A stretch of 64,000 nt of DNA, taken from positions 707,556-771,555 of the forward strand of contig CAJNDS010001224.1 in NCBI GenBank assembly GCA_905221605.1. The letters are read 5' to 3'. The notes below the pieces were generated by a model. It was not told the DNA's origin, made no database searches, and saw only the letters and a list, made by a program, of their open reading frames with translations. This document shows positions 33,037 through 43,744 of this stretch, piece after piece. The stretch is from Symbiodinium natans (Eukaryota; Sar; Dinophyceae; Suessiales; Symbiodiniaceae). Made by a program: the position numbers and the translations under genes. Every line of letters starts with the position of its first letter. Positions within the stretch are counted from its first letter, which is position 1.

Positions 33037-33098
33037 ATAATCCTACAGCAAATTATTGCAAGGCCTTCTGCGCCACAGAGCGCGGCACATCGGCTTCA

Positions 33099-35006
33099 TC
33101 AGGGCCAGGTCCAGCATTCATGGCCGGGGACCGCGGCTGTGGCGCGGATGGGCCGGCGCCAAACCTCACAGCGGCCGCCCGCAGGGGCGAATTCCACCCC
33201 GAAGCACACGAGGGCCGCAGCGCACCGTGCGCGGCAGTCCTCGATCCCCCTCGTGGCTTCGTGGACCTCGTAGTAGCTCGGCGAGCTGTCGGTCTGATGG
33301 TCACCTCTGCAGGCGCCGTCCTGCAGCTGCAGCGCGTGCGCTGGCCAGCCGTAGCGCTGGCACGCAAAGCCGGGCATCTCGGCCACATTGTACAGACCAT
33401 GCCGACGGGTCCAGATCCTTGGTAGCCCAGTAAACATATATACAATAAGGGCACCCTTTTTTGGGGTAGGTTGCTTTGTAACGGAACTTTGAACCCCAAA
33501 AAAGGGAAAAGGGTACCACTGCTCTACCAAGGATCTCACACCTCCCCAAACTAAACTCCACGCCGTTGCAGCGAGGCAGTCTTGCCAAGCAGAGCTGGTG
33601 GCAGTCCTGCAGGGTTCGGACATCATGGCCCCGAAGAACCTCATAGTGTGCAGGAGAGTTATCCTTAGTTGCTGAGTTCAGAAGCCCCAAGAAGTGTACA
33701 CTTTCAGTTCTACAGGGATTCAAGTATCCCAACAAGTGGTATATAGAGTGTATTCATTCAGCTGCTAAGTATCAGAAGGCGTGAGGCCACGGCAGGCGCC
33801 CGTCGAGCCTGAAGCGGTGGTTACTGTCTCCCAGGCAGCCGCTTCTCCGAAGCTGAAGCACTTCCACCCGGACATCGGCTTTGTCGCCCGTACTGGGCGC
33901 TTCCAAATGTCGCAGCGGTTCATTCCGCTGAAACTTTCGAACTGAATGCCAAAACACACCTCAGCTGCCGCACACCGACCTCGGCAATCCTCCGGCCCCC
34001 ACGTGTGATGGTGTGTGACATAGTCATCGCTGAAATCATCTTCGTCGTCTCCCCGGCACTGCTGGTTGTCGCCAAGGTCTTTCATCTGTGCGACTGGCCA
34101 CCCGAAACGCTCACATCTTGTGTTTTTAGCATAGGCTTGGCTGCAAATGCCTTCAGGACGAATCCAAATTTCACATCGCCCTGGGCTGTACTCGATTCCG
34201 TTGCATCGAGGGAGTCTTTGCAAACAGCTCGCGCGGCACTCCTCGACTGACTCCACGCCCTGCAGTACCTCAAAATACTTCGGATTGTTGTCTTGGTAGT
34301 TGACGCCACGGCAGGCGGAGCCAAAGCGAGTAAAGATCCGGCCATCTCCGCGTAGAGGGCTGGTGGTCGTAGTCGTGGTGGTGGGGGTGGTGGTGGTGGT
34401 AGTGGTGGTAGTGGTGGTGGTGGAGGTGGTGGTGGCGTTGCACCAAGTCCCGCCGGAAGCTGCGCAGGTCTCCGCATTGTGCCCGGAGCCGCAGCCGCAG
34501 TATCTGCAACCGTATGACGGGCAGTACTTATCACCATACTCGAAGATCATGTAGCACTGACTGCCGGTGGAGCAGCTGCACTCTTCATCCAGGCCCAAAG
34601 TGCAGCTGAAGGGAGTCGTCGTGGTCGAGGTTGTTGTAGACCAAGTTGCATCGGCCTTCGTGGGGCAGAAATAAGCGTAGTAAGCGGCACCTGGTGTCAG
34701 GCACGCTGCCTCTGACTGCACACTTCTGCACTCACAGGAGTAAACAGGCGCCCAGGAGATTTCATCATAGCCAACGACGCAGTTGAGCTCCTGGGATGTG
34801 CTCGCCGGGCAGGGGCAGGTGTCTCCAATCAGGTCGCGGCAGCAGTCCACTCCATTCTCTTTTGGGCAGGTCGTCTCACCCCTTTCCCAGATCCCGAGAT
34901 GTTCCAAGCTCCTGTTTAGGATGTGCCTGGTTGCGAGGAGGCTCAGGGACTGGGGGCTGGTCTTGGAAGCACTCACCAGGTAAAGCAAGGCAAGCTGGAG
35001 CAACAT
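33099..35006 (-). CDS. Secreted Cys-rich protein with PAN/apple-like repeats
   Basis: Coding exons are 35006-33788, 33671-33536 and 33417-33099; together 1674 nt, an exact 558 codons including TGA. The protein starts at ATG with a signal peptide (MLLQLALLYLVSA), followed by a Cys-rich N-terminal part with C-C pairs, a Thr-rich linker (about residues 195-220), and four related PAN/apple-like modules. Each module has YEVxxG, DC/EC, RCNGxEYxxGRCEIW or VCFGxxF..CxxW. Modules of this kind bind proteins or glycans in extracellular or surface proteins; the ligand is unknown. Intron 1 is GC-AG (33787-33672). Intron 2 (33535-33418) is an inverted-repeat element with GATC duplications and works as GA-AG; the uninterrupted sequence reads CEIWTRRHG, matching CEIWIRPEG in the sister module. 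Confidence 0.85.
33418..33531 (-). mobile_element. Family A element forming intron 2 of the PAN gene
   Basis: Minus strand CTTGGTAGAGCAGTGG...GGGCTACCAAG, flanked by GATC at 33532-33535 and 33414-33417. Splicing before the first GATC and after CCAAG leaves exactly one GATC and restores the conserved GRCEIW motif. 114 bp plus duplication. Confidence 0.85.
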
Positions 35007-35314
35007 GGCGCAGCCCTCCGGAGATGCCCAACCACGCTTGAGGCGCAGTACTGCCCAGTGGAAGCTTAGGGTTGAGCAGAGTTTCGGGTTGAGGGTACCC
35101 CACAGGATCGAGTGATAGCAGCTTCTACGCCTCCCTACGCATCAGAAGGCACTGGCTGGGCATAGCTACAGGTATGGGATACATAATTAGGGTCAAAGGT
35201 ATAGAGGGTTCTGGGTTGTGGACCTAGTGTTTAAGGTTATTCGTGTGTGTGTGCAGGACGTGGCGGAGAGAGAGCGAGAGAGAGCGAGAGAGAGAGAGAG
35301 AGAGCGCAACGATC

Positions 35315-35592
35315 TTTTACATGGTCCCTTAGTATGGGCCCTTAAAGAAGGGACTCCTTATATACTTGGAGGTTCATGGTACTTACTAATCAATTATAAC
35401 TGTACATATAACTGTACTTATAAGCCCCTTAAGTGCCCTAATATGGCTAGAAGTGCAAATACAAGTACAGTTATAAATTGGTTAACAAGTACCATGAACC
35501 TCCAAGAACCACTTGTATACCCTCTAAGACCCAATACTCAGAACCCTTGAAAGAAGGTAAGGGGCCATATCAGGGGCCCGTATAACTACCCT
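35315..35592. mobile_element. Family E element interrupted by a family B element
   Basis: The outer arms are ACATGGTCCCTTAGTATGGG and GGCCATATCAGGGGCCCGT. At 35358-35506 a complete family B element (CTTGGAGGTTCATGG...CCATGAACCTCCAAG) lies inside it. This gives a relative age: B inserted after E. Confidence 0.8.
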
Positions 35593-35832
35593 TGGAAACT
35601 ACACCAAAACTAGGGAAGTGGGCAACTTTTTCAAGCCCGACGTAAGCCACAGGAGGTGCGAGTCCGGTTTACCGAAAGGAAGCTGCATGGTCCCTTTATG
35701 TGGAAGTATTGAAGTTGCATGTTCCCTTAATATGGTGCCTTACCTTCTTTGAGGGTTTGTGATGTATGTTCCCTGGGGTTTTCAGGTTCTATAAACGCTA
35801 TATGAGGTTCCCCAATTCGAAGAGTTTATGGT

Positions 35833-36000
35833 TTGGGGCTGGAGGTTGCCTATGGGCCAGGAGTTCTGGTCGTTCATGAAGTCCGCTTGCCCACCTGGGC
35901 GAAGGGGGAGAGAGGGGGGGGGGAGAGGGGTGGCCCAGACTGCGGCTTCAATTTCGGGCTCGTGGCATTGAGGAGGCTACGCATTGAGGCCCGAGGGGAG
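35833..36000 (+). CDS. Candidate plus-strand exon
   Basis: Open frame GLEVAYGPGVLVVHEVRLPT, then a Gly/Arg-rich low-complexity piece, then CGFNFGLVALRRLRIEARGE before |GTTGATGG. Third positions are GC-rich. The G-rich middle could be a short intron instead. Family not recognised. Confidence 0.35.
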
Positions 36001-36358
36001 GTTGATGGTTCAGGAGGTGCAGGAGTCGGGTTTAGGGGTTAGGGTTTCGGGTGGCGTCGGCTTGAACAAAACGCGAAGCCGCTACGCGCTCTTCTTCGTC
36101 TACACTTGTTTCGTCTGTACTTAATACTTAATAATGCCCAAAAAATGGTACTTGTAATGACAACAAGTGATGGTGCTGATGACAATAATGCAATCTGTGT
36201 GGGCCCTGCAACCCATCATCTGTACTCAATGGCACTGTGAAGCTGACATGACAACCGTGTCGTTCCCGACATCATGTCCCCAAAGAGCCCAAAACCCTTT
36301 GCTGGAGGAATATGCCTGAAACTATACAGGGCTCCTTCGTGTGATTTCAGGTAGAATG

Positions 36359-36376
36359 GGGGGGGGGGGGGGGGGC
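36359..36376. repeat. Poly(G) tract
   Basis: Eighteen or so consecutive G, one of many homopolymer G or C tracts (for example 2697-2712, 22318-22337, 27723-27737, 60260-60277). Confidence 0.9.
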
Positions 36377-37286
36377 GCTTGGGTTTGCATGGGGTCGATA
36401 ACCGAACGTACTAAACACGTTAGCACGCATCTGCCGCCCGAGACGACTAGCCACAAAAACCCTCGCTTGATTCCTCAATTCTCGGCTGACCCTTGGAACC
36501 CCTTCGAAAAATATCTTGCATGAGGTCCTCTCAACCCGAGACAAGGAAATACCGAAGATGAAGATCCCCAGGTCCTACATACCACTCGCCCAACCCCGAA
36601 TGTCACCACACTGGGGACTCCTAGTCATACTTGAAAGCCCTTTAGGGTTTAGGATTTAGGGTTAGTAGGTCTACCTAGTATCCCCTAGAAACTCTATAAT
36701 AATCCCCATGGAACATCATACTAACCCCACTTACTATTACTATGTACGTCAACAAGGCTTCCAAGTAGGCCATGCCGGGCTGGCGGTGTAGGGTTGAGGG
36801 TTTTCGGGTTCAGGGTGGCATGAAACCTGTTGCGAAAAGGTGAATTGGGAGCTTTGGGGGATTGGGGGTTTAAGCGGCTTTTGCTCACGTCCAGGGGTTC
36901 TGCGTTTTGGCGTTTACGGGGCCGTCCGTCCCCAAAAACCTTTGCTGCATCCAGGGGTCCCCAGGCTGTTCCGATGGTCGGCAAGCCAGAAGCCATAGCC
37001 TGTCGCTTCAGTGGTTAAACAAACGCTGGGTTGGCCCAAACGCCTTGTCCGGAGAGCCACCTGTAAACCTGTCTGAATGACAGTAGATGGGGTCACCTAC
37101 AAACCCAAAGAAAGAAAATGTACATACGGGGCTTTCCGAAAGTAGGGGGTACCTTATTGGGGCTCCTTCTCATAAGGGAATCCTACTATTTGGGGGGGTC
37201 TATCTTAGGGCCTATTTTCGTAAATATCCCAAAAGGCAGGGTTTGGGGTTTAGGGCTTAGGGCTTAGGGCTTAGGGTCCGAAACTC

Positions 37287-38309
37287 CTGCCGGGATGTGG
37301 GCTCTAAGCGATTGCAGTTGAGCAGCTTCTCGCCAACTGGGTATTTCAAGATAGGGGGTGCCCCCTAAACCCTAAACCCGAAAACCGAAACCCTAAACCC
37401 CAAACCCCAAACCCTAAACCCTAACCCTAAACCCTAACCCTAAACCCTCAACCCTAAACCCGAAACCCTAAACCCTGAACCTCTACCGCCGAGAGGGGTA
37501 CCCCTGGACATGATCCCTCTTATACTACCCGTCCTTAATAGGACCCCTATGAAGGACTGTTAGAAAAAGGAGGGACATCCCAAGGTACCCCTCAACCCTA
37601 AACCCTAAACCCTAAGCCCTAAACCCTACTTTATCAGGAAACACAGCCCGACTACTACTGGGCAGACTGGGGAGCACTACTACATCAGTGTTTTAGGGTT
37701 TAGGGTTTAGGGTTTAGGGTGTAGGGTGTAGGGTTTAGGGTTTAGGGTTTAGGGTGTAGGGTGTAGGGTTTAGGGTTTAGGTTTAGGGTTTAGGTTACCT
37801 CCAATCGCGAACCGCGAGCCCCTTTTTGAACCCCGAAGCACGCAGTGCCCCCAGTGACTTGCGGGAGGCCTCGATGAGCGGAAGACCCCAGCCTTCACCA
37901 TGGCTTGGCCTCGTCTTACTGGCTCTTAGTAGGCAATGAAGGTCTGGGGGTTTAGGGTTTAGGGTTTAGGGTTTAGGGTTTAGGGTTTAGGGTTTAGGGG
38001 TTAGGGGTTTAGGGTTTAGGGTTTAGGGTTAGGGAACCCTACAGAACCCCTTAACGGGCATACGTAGGGGGATAGAAGGTACCGAATTCCCGCACCCTCA
38101 ACCCCAAGCCCGAAGCACTAAACCCCTAAACGCTACACAGGATTTGGGGCTTAAACCCCAAAGCCTAAGCCCTAAACCCTAAGCCCTAACCCCTAAACGC
38201 TACACAGGATTTGGGGCTTGCAGGTTGTAGGCTCGGCGTCTTTTGGCGTCAGAGATCCGACCCTCGAGGCTGGGGTGCCAGCAGCACGAAGGCATCTGCA
38301 GCTTTGTAC
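37287..38309 (-). CDS. Glycosyltransferase, GT4/GT-B fold, C-terminal exons
   Basis: Exons 38309-38283 (27 nt), 37909-37799 and 37336-37287 join in frame: YKAADAFVL + PSHGEGWGLPLIEA... + WREAAQLQSLRAHIPA. The string YxAADxFVLPSxGEGWGLPxxEA is the donor-nucleotide-sugar binding loop of group 1 (GT4) glycosyltransferases, with the EGxGLPxxEA (E-x7-E) Glu pair present. Donor and acceptor cannot be predicted. The first intron is GC-AG (CT|GCTGGC...GAG|GCCA). After LPLIEA the sequence departs from the usual ACGxPVIAT, so the second exon may end earlier at GAG|GCCTCC. Exons at 41209-43015 on the same strand may be its upstream part. Confidence 0.65.
37682..38033. repeat. TTTAGGG arrays on both sides of an exon
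   Basis: (TTTAGGG)n with TGTAGGG variants at 37682-37793 and again at 37948-38033, flanking the GT4 exon at 37799-37909. Confidence 0.9.
38283..38309 (-). CDS. 27-nt microexon of the glycosyltransferase
   Basis: Encodes YKAADAFV plus split codons, between CTCCTCAG| and |GCTGGC. Joining it to PSHGEGWG recreates the family motif exactly. Confidence 0.65.
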
Positions 38310-38518
38310 CTGAGGAGAACGTCGAATTCGGGCTTAGGGGTAGTTTAGGGGTTAGGTTTTAGGGTTTTAGGGTTTTAGGGCTTCAGGTTTTAGGGTTTTG
38401 GGGTTTTTGGGTTTTAGGGTTGAGGGTTGAGGGCTCAGCAACCCTATAAGCCCGAAACACCCACCGGCTCGCGGATCCGCACCGACCCCGGAAAGATTGA
38501 AAAATACTCGGGCTCGTT

Positions 38519-38648
38519 GTTCTCCTTTCTACTAATTGCTTAAGAACCCCGAAAATGTGAAAAAACATTCTTCCTCATTAAGGGTAATAGGGATGATTAT
38601 TTCTGATTCTTTTGGGGTTCTTAAGCAGTAGTTCGTGTTGCTAACCAC
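38519..38648. mobile_element. Family F inverted-repeat element
   Basis: Arms TACTAATTGCTTAAGAACCCC and GGGGTTCTTAAGCAGTAG. Related copies: 49388-49510 and 50941-51152 (ACTACTATTTGCTTAAGAA), partial at 22560-22600. Confidence 0.6.
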
Positions 38649-40172
38649 GCAAGCAAGATTGCACCAATGCCGGTTGCCGAGGGCAGGGCAGCGAGGGCAA
38701 GTCACCTGAGCGTTGAGGCGTGAAGTAGGGTATAATAGGTATATAACCCTAAACCCTAAACCCTAAACCCTATATACTCCTTGTATCCCCAATAGGACAC
38801 CAATTAAATGCACTCACCATTATCAAAAAAGGAACCTATTATTTGACATAAGCCTTGCCTCATGCGTCATCTGGTCGGAACCATCCAGAGACCCCAATGC
38901 CTCCCCACAACCTCCAGAATCCTAACCAGATAAAGCCTTTGACAGACCTGAACCTGAAACACTACTTCAGGGTTTCAGGTAGCCCTAAACCCTTTGTAAA
39001 GCAGGCTACGGGGGACCCCAGCTACTCATGTGCTCGGAGACGACGGCACCACATGAGAAGCTCAACAGAAAGAATTGAGGAATAACCTGGCAACCTGGGA
39101 ACCCCTTAAGACTGACCGCTTAAACCCTCAACCCTCAACCCTCAACCCTAAACCCTAAACCCTAAACCCTCTTTTTGCATCCAGGCCTCTTTGAACACTG
39201 CCAGGTGAAACCCCTAAACATTAAATCCAAACTCAAATGTTTTAGGTGTCTTGCAGCCAGCCTAAAAACCAAAAAACCCTAAACCCCAAAACTCACAAAT
39301 CCTGAAACCCTAAATCCCTATACCCCCTAAACCCTAAACCGGGTTTAGGGCCTTAGGGTGTTTTTAGAGTTAAGGCCCTTAGCCCTAAACCCTAAACCGG
39401 GTTCAGGGGCTGAGGGTTTGTTTGGGGTTTAGGGCCCCTAGCCCTAAACCCTAAACCCTGAAGGGGCTTAGGGCCTTTTTAGAGTTTAGGGTCGCTAGCC
39501 CTCAACCCTAAACCCTAAACCCTAAACCCTAAACCCTAAACCGGGTTTAGGGGCTTGGGGGCTTAGGGCTGTTTTAGGGTTTGGGGTCCCTAGCCCTGGG
39601 CCGCCAGGGCCGCCACTGGTCTTGAGCATGGTGTCCGTGACAAGGAGGCGGCCCTACCAGATACCCACTCTTCACAAGGGTTTGGGGTTTAGGGTTTAGG
39701 GTTTGGGGTTTAGGGTTTAGGGTTTAGGCTGTAGGGTTTAGGGTTTAAGGTTAAGGGCTAGGGTGTAGGGAAGACCCCTGGATGCCCAATGCCCCTTGAT
39801 TAAGGAAAACAAGTTACTTCCTAGGTCAAAAAGGACTTCTCCAAGTATACGGCACACAAGGGCCGTCCATAAATGGTTGGCCCTACAAGCCCTCGGGCAA
39901 AGTCTTAAACAACAAACCATGGTGCCAAGCACACAACTTCTCAAGGGCCTCCTCAATTACGAATAACACCACACTTAAAGGCCCACTGGCCACACAGTTG
40001 CTTGCGTGGCTTTGGGGCTTCCGCCTACGGGTTTTGGGTTTAAGACGACTCCGAAACAAAACACAACCGTTCGGGCATCGCACGCCACCAAGAGCGATCT
40101 CCCCAATAAAAGAAAGCATCGGTTAGATGAGTTTTCTGATTCAATCCTTTGTAGGGTTTCTAGGTTTGAGCT

Positions 40173-40544
40173 CTAGCATACAGGGCTCGCAACTCGCACG
40201 TGCCGGGCGGGGTGGTTGATGGCGAAAATGCTAATTTGCTGGGTCTCTTGGAGTTCAGGCGGGTCTTCGGGTCTCATACGGTAGGTTCCCTCAATAGGGC
40301 CACTTGTTGCGGTACTACATGACAAACGTTCATGGTCGAAATCACGCACGACTTTCCTTGTAGCAGTCGTCCTTTCCAATCCATTCCAATCCCAAAGTGT
40401 CAATGTTGACCTCCCTCCAACCGTATAAGACAGTGCATGGGCGCGAATGACCTTCCCCACCCACCCCTCCCCCTCTAAACCCTCAACCCGACAGGCCCCC
40501 CCACCACAAAAACCGCACATCGAGACCCGACAGCCCGCAGCCAA
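40173..40544 (-). CDS. Open frame of 123 codons, unidentified
   Basis: A single uninterrupted frame with mixed protein-like composition (TLTLWDWNGLERTTATRKVV; RMRPEDPPELQETQQISIFA). Third-position GC is not raised, unlike the confirmed exons, so it may be spurious. Confidence 0.25.
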   Translation of the reverse strand: MAAGCRVSMCGFCGGGACRVEGLEGEGWVGKVIRAHALSYTVGGRSTLTLWDWNGLERTTATRKVVRDFDHERLSCSTATSGPIEGTYRMRPEDPPELQETQQISIFAINHPARHVRVASPVC

Positions 40545-40644
40545 CTATATCCGAAACCTTTGGCTCCTGGGACAGACTGGGTTTTACGATTTCAGGGTTT
40601 TGGGGTTTTAGGTTGTGAGGGTTTCAGGAAAAGGGTTTAGGGTT

Positions 40645-40835
40645 GTGCTGGGGGTTCGACCAAAAGGGCAACGAAGCTGATGCTTGTGATGCTGTTTGAT
40701 TTTGGTTTGGCTGCTGCCCAAAGGCCGCCACCACAGCTTATGCTCGTGATGCTCGCTGGTGGCGGGAGCCCTTTGGGCAGCAGCCCACCCCGCCAGCATC
40801 ATGAGCATCAGCTTCGCTGTCCTTTGATTAGCAGC
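40645..40835. repeat. Foldback (long inverted repeat)
   Basis: AACGAAGCTGATGCTTGTGA and GCATCATGAGCATCAGCTTC are the outer arms; GCTGCTGCCCAAAGG and CCCTTTGGGCAGCAGC the inner ones, with CCGCCACCA / TGGTGGCGG at the loop. About 75 bp per arm. Confidence 0.85.
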
Positions 40836-40937
40836 CCCTAGACACAAAGCCCCGTAACGGTCATAGGGGGGCCCTAAAACCCTAAACCCTAAACCCTAAA
40901 GCCTTTTTTGCTTGCTGGGCTGGGGGACTAGCCAGTC

Positions 40938-41140
40938 TGAGGAGTGCACATGCATGCCAAGGCGCGGAGCCTCCTTAAGAGGAGCATCAAACCTTGTCGA
41001 CGAGAATCAGCTCAGATGCGCGCATGCTCTCTTGGCACCGCGAAGCGTCGAACCGTCGTCAACCAAGATTCTGGCACCACTTCGAACAGAAGGACTATTC
41101 GAAAAGTCGTGTACATCGAATGGTGAAGAGGGATACACTG
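40938..41140 (+). CDS. Candidate plus-strand exon
   Basis: After GACTAGCCAG|, an open stretch with EECTCMPRRGASLRGASNLV and HALLAPRSVEPSSTKILAPL. Composition is protein-like, GC3 moderate. Another plus frame is open too. Confidence 0.3.
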
Positions 41141-41208
41141 CCCTAAACCCTAAACCCTAAACCCTAAAGGGGCTTAGGTGGCTTGGGGCTTTCAAGGTCT
41201 ACTTCTAC

Positions 41209-41274
41209 CAAAGCCCTGGCCGCCTCCATGGTCGGATCCTCCCACCCCAAAGACTTGAGGAAGTACGGGACGTC
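41209..41274 (-). CDS. Exon DVPYFLKSLGWEDPTMEAAR, likely glycosyltransferase
   Basis: Twenty-two codons, phase 0, between GGAGACAG| and TTG|GTAGAAG, GC3-rich. Same strand and upstream of the GT4 motif exons; assignment to that gene is inferred from position. Confidence 0.5.
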
Positions 41275-41280
41275 CTGTCT

Positions 41281-41380
41281 CCAAGCCCTAAACCCTAAAC
41301 CCTAAACCCTAAACCCTAAACCCTAAACCCTAAACCCTAAACCTAAACCCTAAACTAAACCCTAAACCCTAAACCCTAAC
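41281..41380. repeat. (CCCTAAA)n array
   Basis: Near-perfect CCCTAAA units. Similar pure arrays: 41640-41690, 41787-41860 (opposite orientation), 42170-42230, 43863-43923. Confidence 0.95.
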
Positions 41381-42258
41381 CTGCAGTTGACGGCTTAAGG
41401 CACGGCATCTTATCTGACTTGCTTGGGGCATCGTGTTTCGCCACCCACAATGGACACACTCCACGAGGGTTTCCACTCCGCAGCGGGCAATATAGGGATC
41501 ACTCTCCTGTCTAATAGTAGCTACTTGCCTCGACACACCCTCAGGCCCGGCCCAAAACCCCTCAAACACACAGCAAGGCGCACGAATACCATCGAATACC
41601 AATCACCCAAGCGGACCAGAAAACCCTAAGCCCTTTTGCAACCCTAAACCCTAAACCCTAAACCCTAAACCCTAAATCCTAACCCTAAACCCTATGAACG
41701 AGCGCGATAGCATGCCAGGCTCTGCAGTCCACCTCCCTTCCACTGTACGAGTCCAGTGGTCAAAAAAGCAAGCATGCCCATCACGGTTTAGGGTTTAGGG
41801 TTTAGGGTTTAGGGTTTAGGGTTTAGGGTTTAGGGTTTAGGGTTTAGGGTTTAGGGTTTTTTTTTGGCTTTGGGTTCAGGGTTTCAATGTAAGACCAACA
41901 TCACCCTCCACTCCTAGTGGACGCCCTGCAAAGGTCTCTTCTGCAACTGAATTCCAAGTTGATGGCAGTCACTGTCCTGCACACTGACCCCATAATACCC
42001 TCATTACCTTCAGGCCCATGAAGCATTGCGAAATCGGCCCTTTCGTTAAGAACAGCCAAGCTGAATCCGCTCTCACAAACAAACATAAAGCTCGCAACAG
42101 ATCCCCGAAGCCATATGGTAGATTGGGCACACCCTTTTGTCAACGAGGGCTCTCTCAAGTGCCTCTCCCACCCTAAACCCTAAACCCTAAACCCTAAACC
42201 CTAAACCCTAAACCCTAAACCCTAAACCTACAGCCTACGCCCGAAACCCCCGAAACTC

Positions 42259-42342
42259 CTGCGTCGGCTCCGTGGACCAGCTGAGCGCCTGTGTTTTGAT
42301 GAGAAGGCGCACTGACCTGGGATCCCGACCATCTGAGTCCAG
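42259..42342 (-). CDS. Exon LDSDGRDPRSVRLLIKTQ.., likely glycosyltransferase
   Basis: Twenty-eight codons, phase 0, between CTTCCAG| and CAG|GAGTTTCGG (GA donor). VRLLIKTQ is compatible with a strand of a GT-B domain. It joins in phase to the exon at 41274. Confidence 0.5.
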
Positions 42343-42639
42343 CTGGAAGGTGCGGGTTTAGGGTTTAGAGTTTGGGGTTTGGGGTTTTGGGTTTAGGCAA
42401 ACATCTTTTCTGCCTGGGCGTTTTGGTCTATCAGCACTCAGGGTTCGCAAAACTTCGGGGCACCTTGTGAGGTTGGGGGCGCGCACGGGACGTTGACAAG
42501 TGACCTTCGGACTCAGAACCCCTAAACAGCCCTCCACACGTCTGAGCAGGATTTACGGGCTCTAGACGGAATAACGTCAGTTTCTGTGGGTTATATATAT
42601 ATATATACATACATGCATTATTATCGTGGGGTATGGGGT

Positions 42640-42841
42640 GCGGACCAGAGAAAGAAATGAAGTCACGGTGAACCCCGAAATCCCGAAACCTCTGAGCAAA
42701 CGGCACATTCACCTGCTGCCCCTCAGGCGTCGTCACTGGCCTCAGCAAGGGCGGGAAGTCGGAACATGGGTCAGGCAAGGTTAGGGTTGAGGGTTTATAG
42801 TGTGAGTTGTTTTGGGGTTCTACTAAGGGATTCTGCAGCAA
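42640..42841 (-). CDS. Candidate exon LPDPCSDFPPLLRPVTTPEG
   Basis: Open frame of ordinary composition running on to DFISFSGPHPIPHDN, with an alternative canonical donor CAG|GTGAATG after EGQQ. It ends at a TATATA microsatellite (42594-42606). Upstream boundary unclear. Confidence 0.4.
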
Positions 42842-42935
42842 GTAGACTTGGGCTCCCTGTGCATGTGCACATGCTATAGGGAGTCAGAATAGTATCTCAA
42901 AGTTTTCGGGGTCACGCAAAATGAGGTCCTCTTAC

Positions 42936-43015
42936 CTGCAGCCCTGAAAAGAGGGGACTTCAACAGTGCAGCCTGACGGCGTGTAGAACGTGGGGAAAGC
43001 CTTGGCAAAGTTCTC
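42936..43015 (-). CDS. Exon ENFAKAFPTFYTPSGCTVEV
   Basis: Twenty-six codons plus two bases between TTCGGCAG| and TGCAG|GTAAGAGG, among the best splice signals in the window. Family not recognised; could be part of the glycosyltransferase gene. Confidence 0.6.
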
Positions 43016-43083
43016 CTGCCGAAGTGGCAAAGCTAGGTTTGTGGGTGTCGGGTGTGGGGTTCCATTCCGGTTGACGTCTAGTT

Positions 43084-43195
43084 TTACCCAGAGACTCCAA
43101 CACCCCTTAAGGAAGGAATGTTCCGTAAATATACTAGAACTAGTATATGTAAGGAATATTCCTTAATGAAGGGGTATTGGAGTCTCTCTGGGTAG
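43084..43195. mobile_element. Family D element
   Basis: ACCCAGAGACTCCAACACCCC and GGGGTATTGGAGTCTCTCTGG as arms; TAAGGAAGGAATGTTCC / GGAATATTCCTTAATG inside. Confidence 0.7.
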
Positions 43196-43482
43196 GGTGT
43201 AGGAGGCCCTAACGCTGTTTGCGCAGTTTTGACGCACACTCAGGAACTTGATTCACCGGCAGAGTCTGCAGCACAGTCTGTGCGGCCTTGCGTGCCTATC
43301 GTCGGTTCATACCCCATTCAGCAGCATATTGAGCACATCGCCCTCGGCCCTAAAAAACTTGGGGAGGGGGGTGGGGGGAGAGGGGGGGAGGAGGGAGGGG
43401 GGACTCAAGTAAGGACGCTCAGAGCCATGGGGGGTTTGGGGTTTAGGGTTTAGGGTTTCGCTGACTCTCTTTTTCGATTTAG

Positions 43483-43597
43483 GTTGGCAAGGTTACTACC
43501 ATGGAGCTTCTGCTCTTTCACCCCATCGACTCCTCTGCATGTTCATCTTGGTGCCTTTTGGGGGCGCCCGGGGCCCGATGTCACGTTGTTTACCTAC
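43483..43597 (+). CDS. Plus-strand exon with canonical splice sites
   Basis: 115 nt between TTTTTCGATTTAG| and TACCTAC|GTGAGT. Two of its frames are open (VGKVTTMELLLFHPIDSSAC or ..PGPDVTLFTY), so the frame is not fixed. It probably belongs with the next plus exon. Confidence 0.5.
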
Positions 43598-43744
43598 GTG
43601 AGTTTTTCAAGATTTCCATCTCGTCACGCAGTCGATTTCGACACAACCACACAACAGCTACTGGCACAAGCCACATGCTACGTACAACCTGCACAACACC
43701 AAAAACCCTTGAATATAAGCCCTCAGCACAGCATACACGCACGC

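Noticed and set aside
34300-34554. Val-rich and Pro-rich open frames opposite the Thr linker
   Set aside because: They are shadows of the Thr codon repeat of the PAN gene on the other strand or frame.
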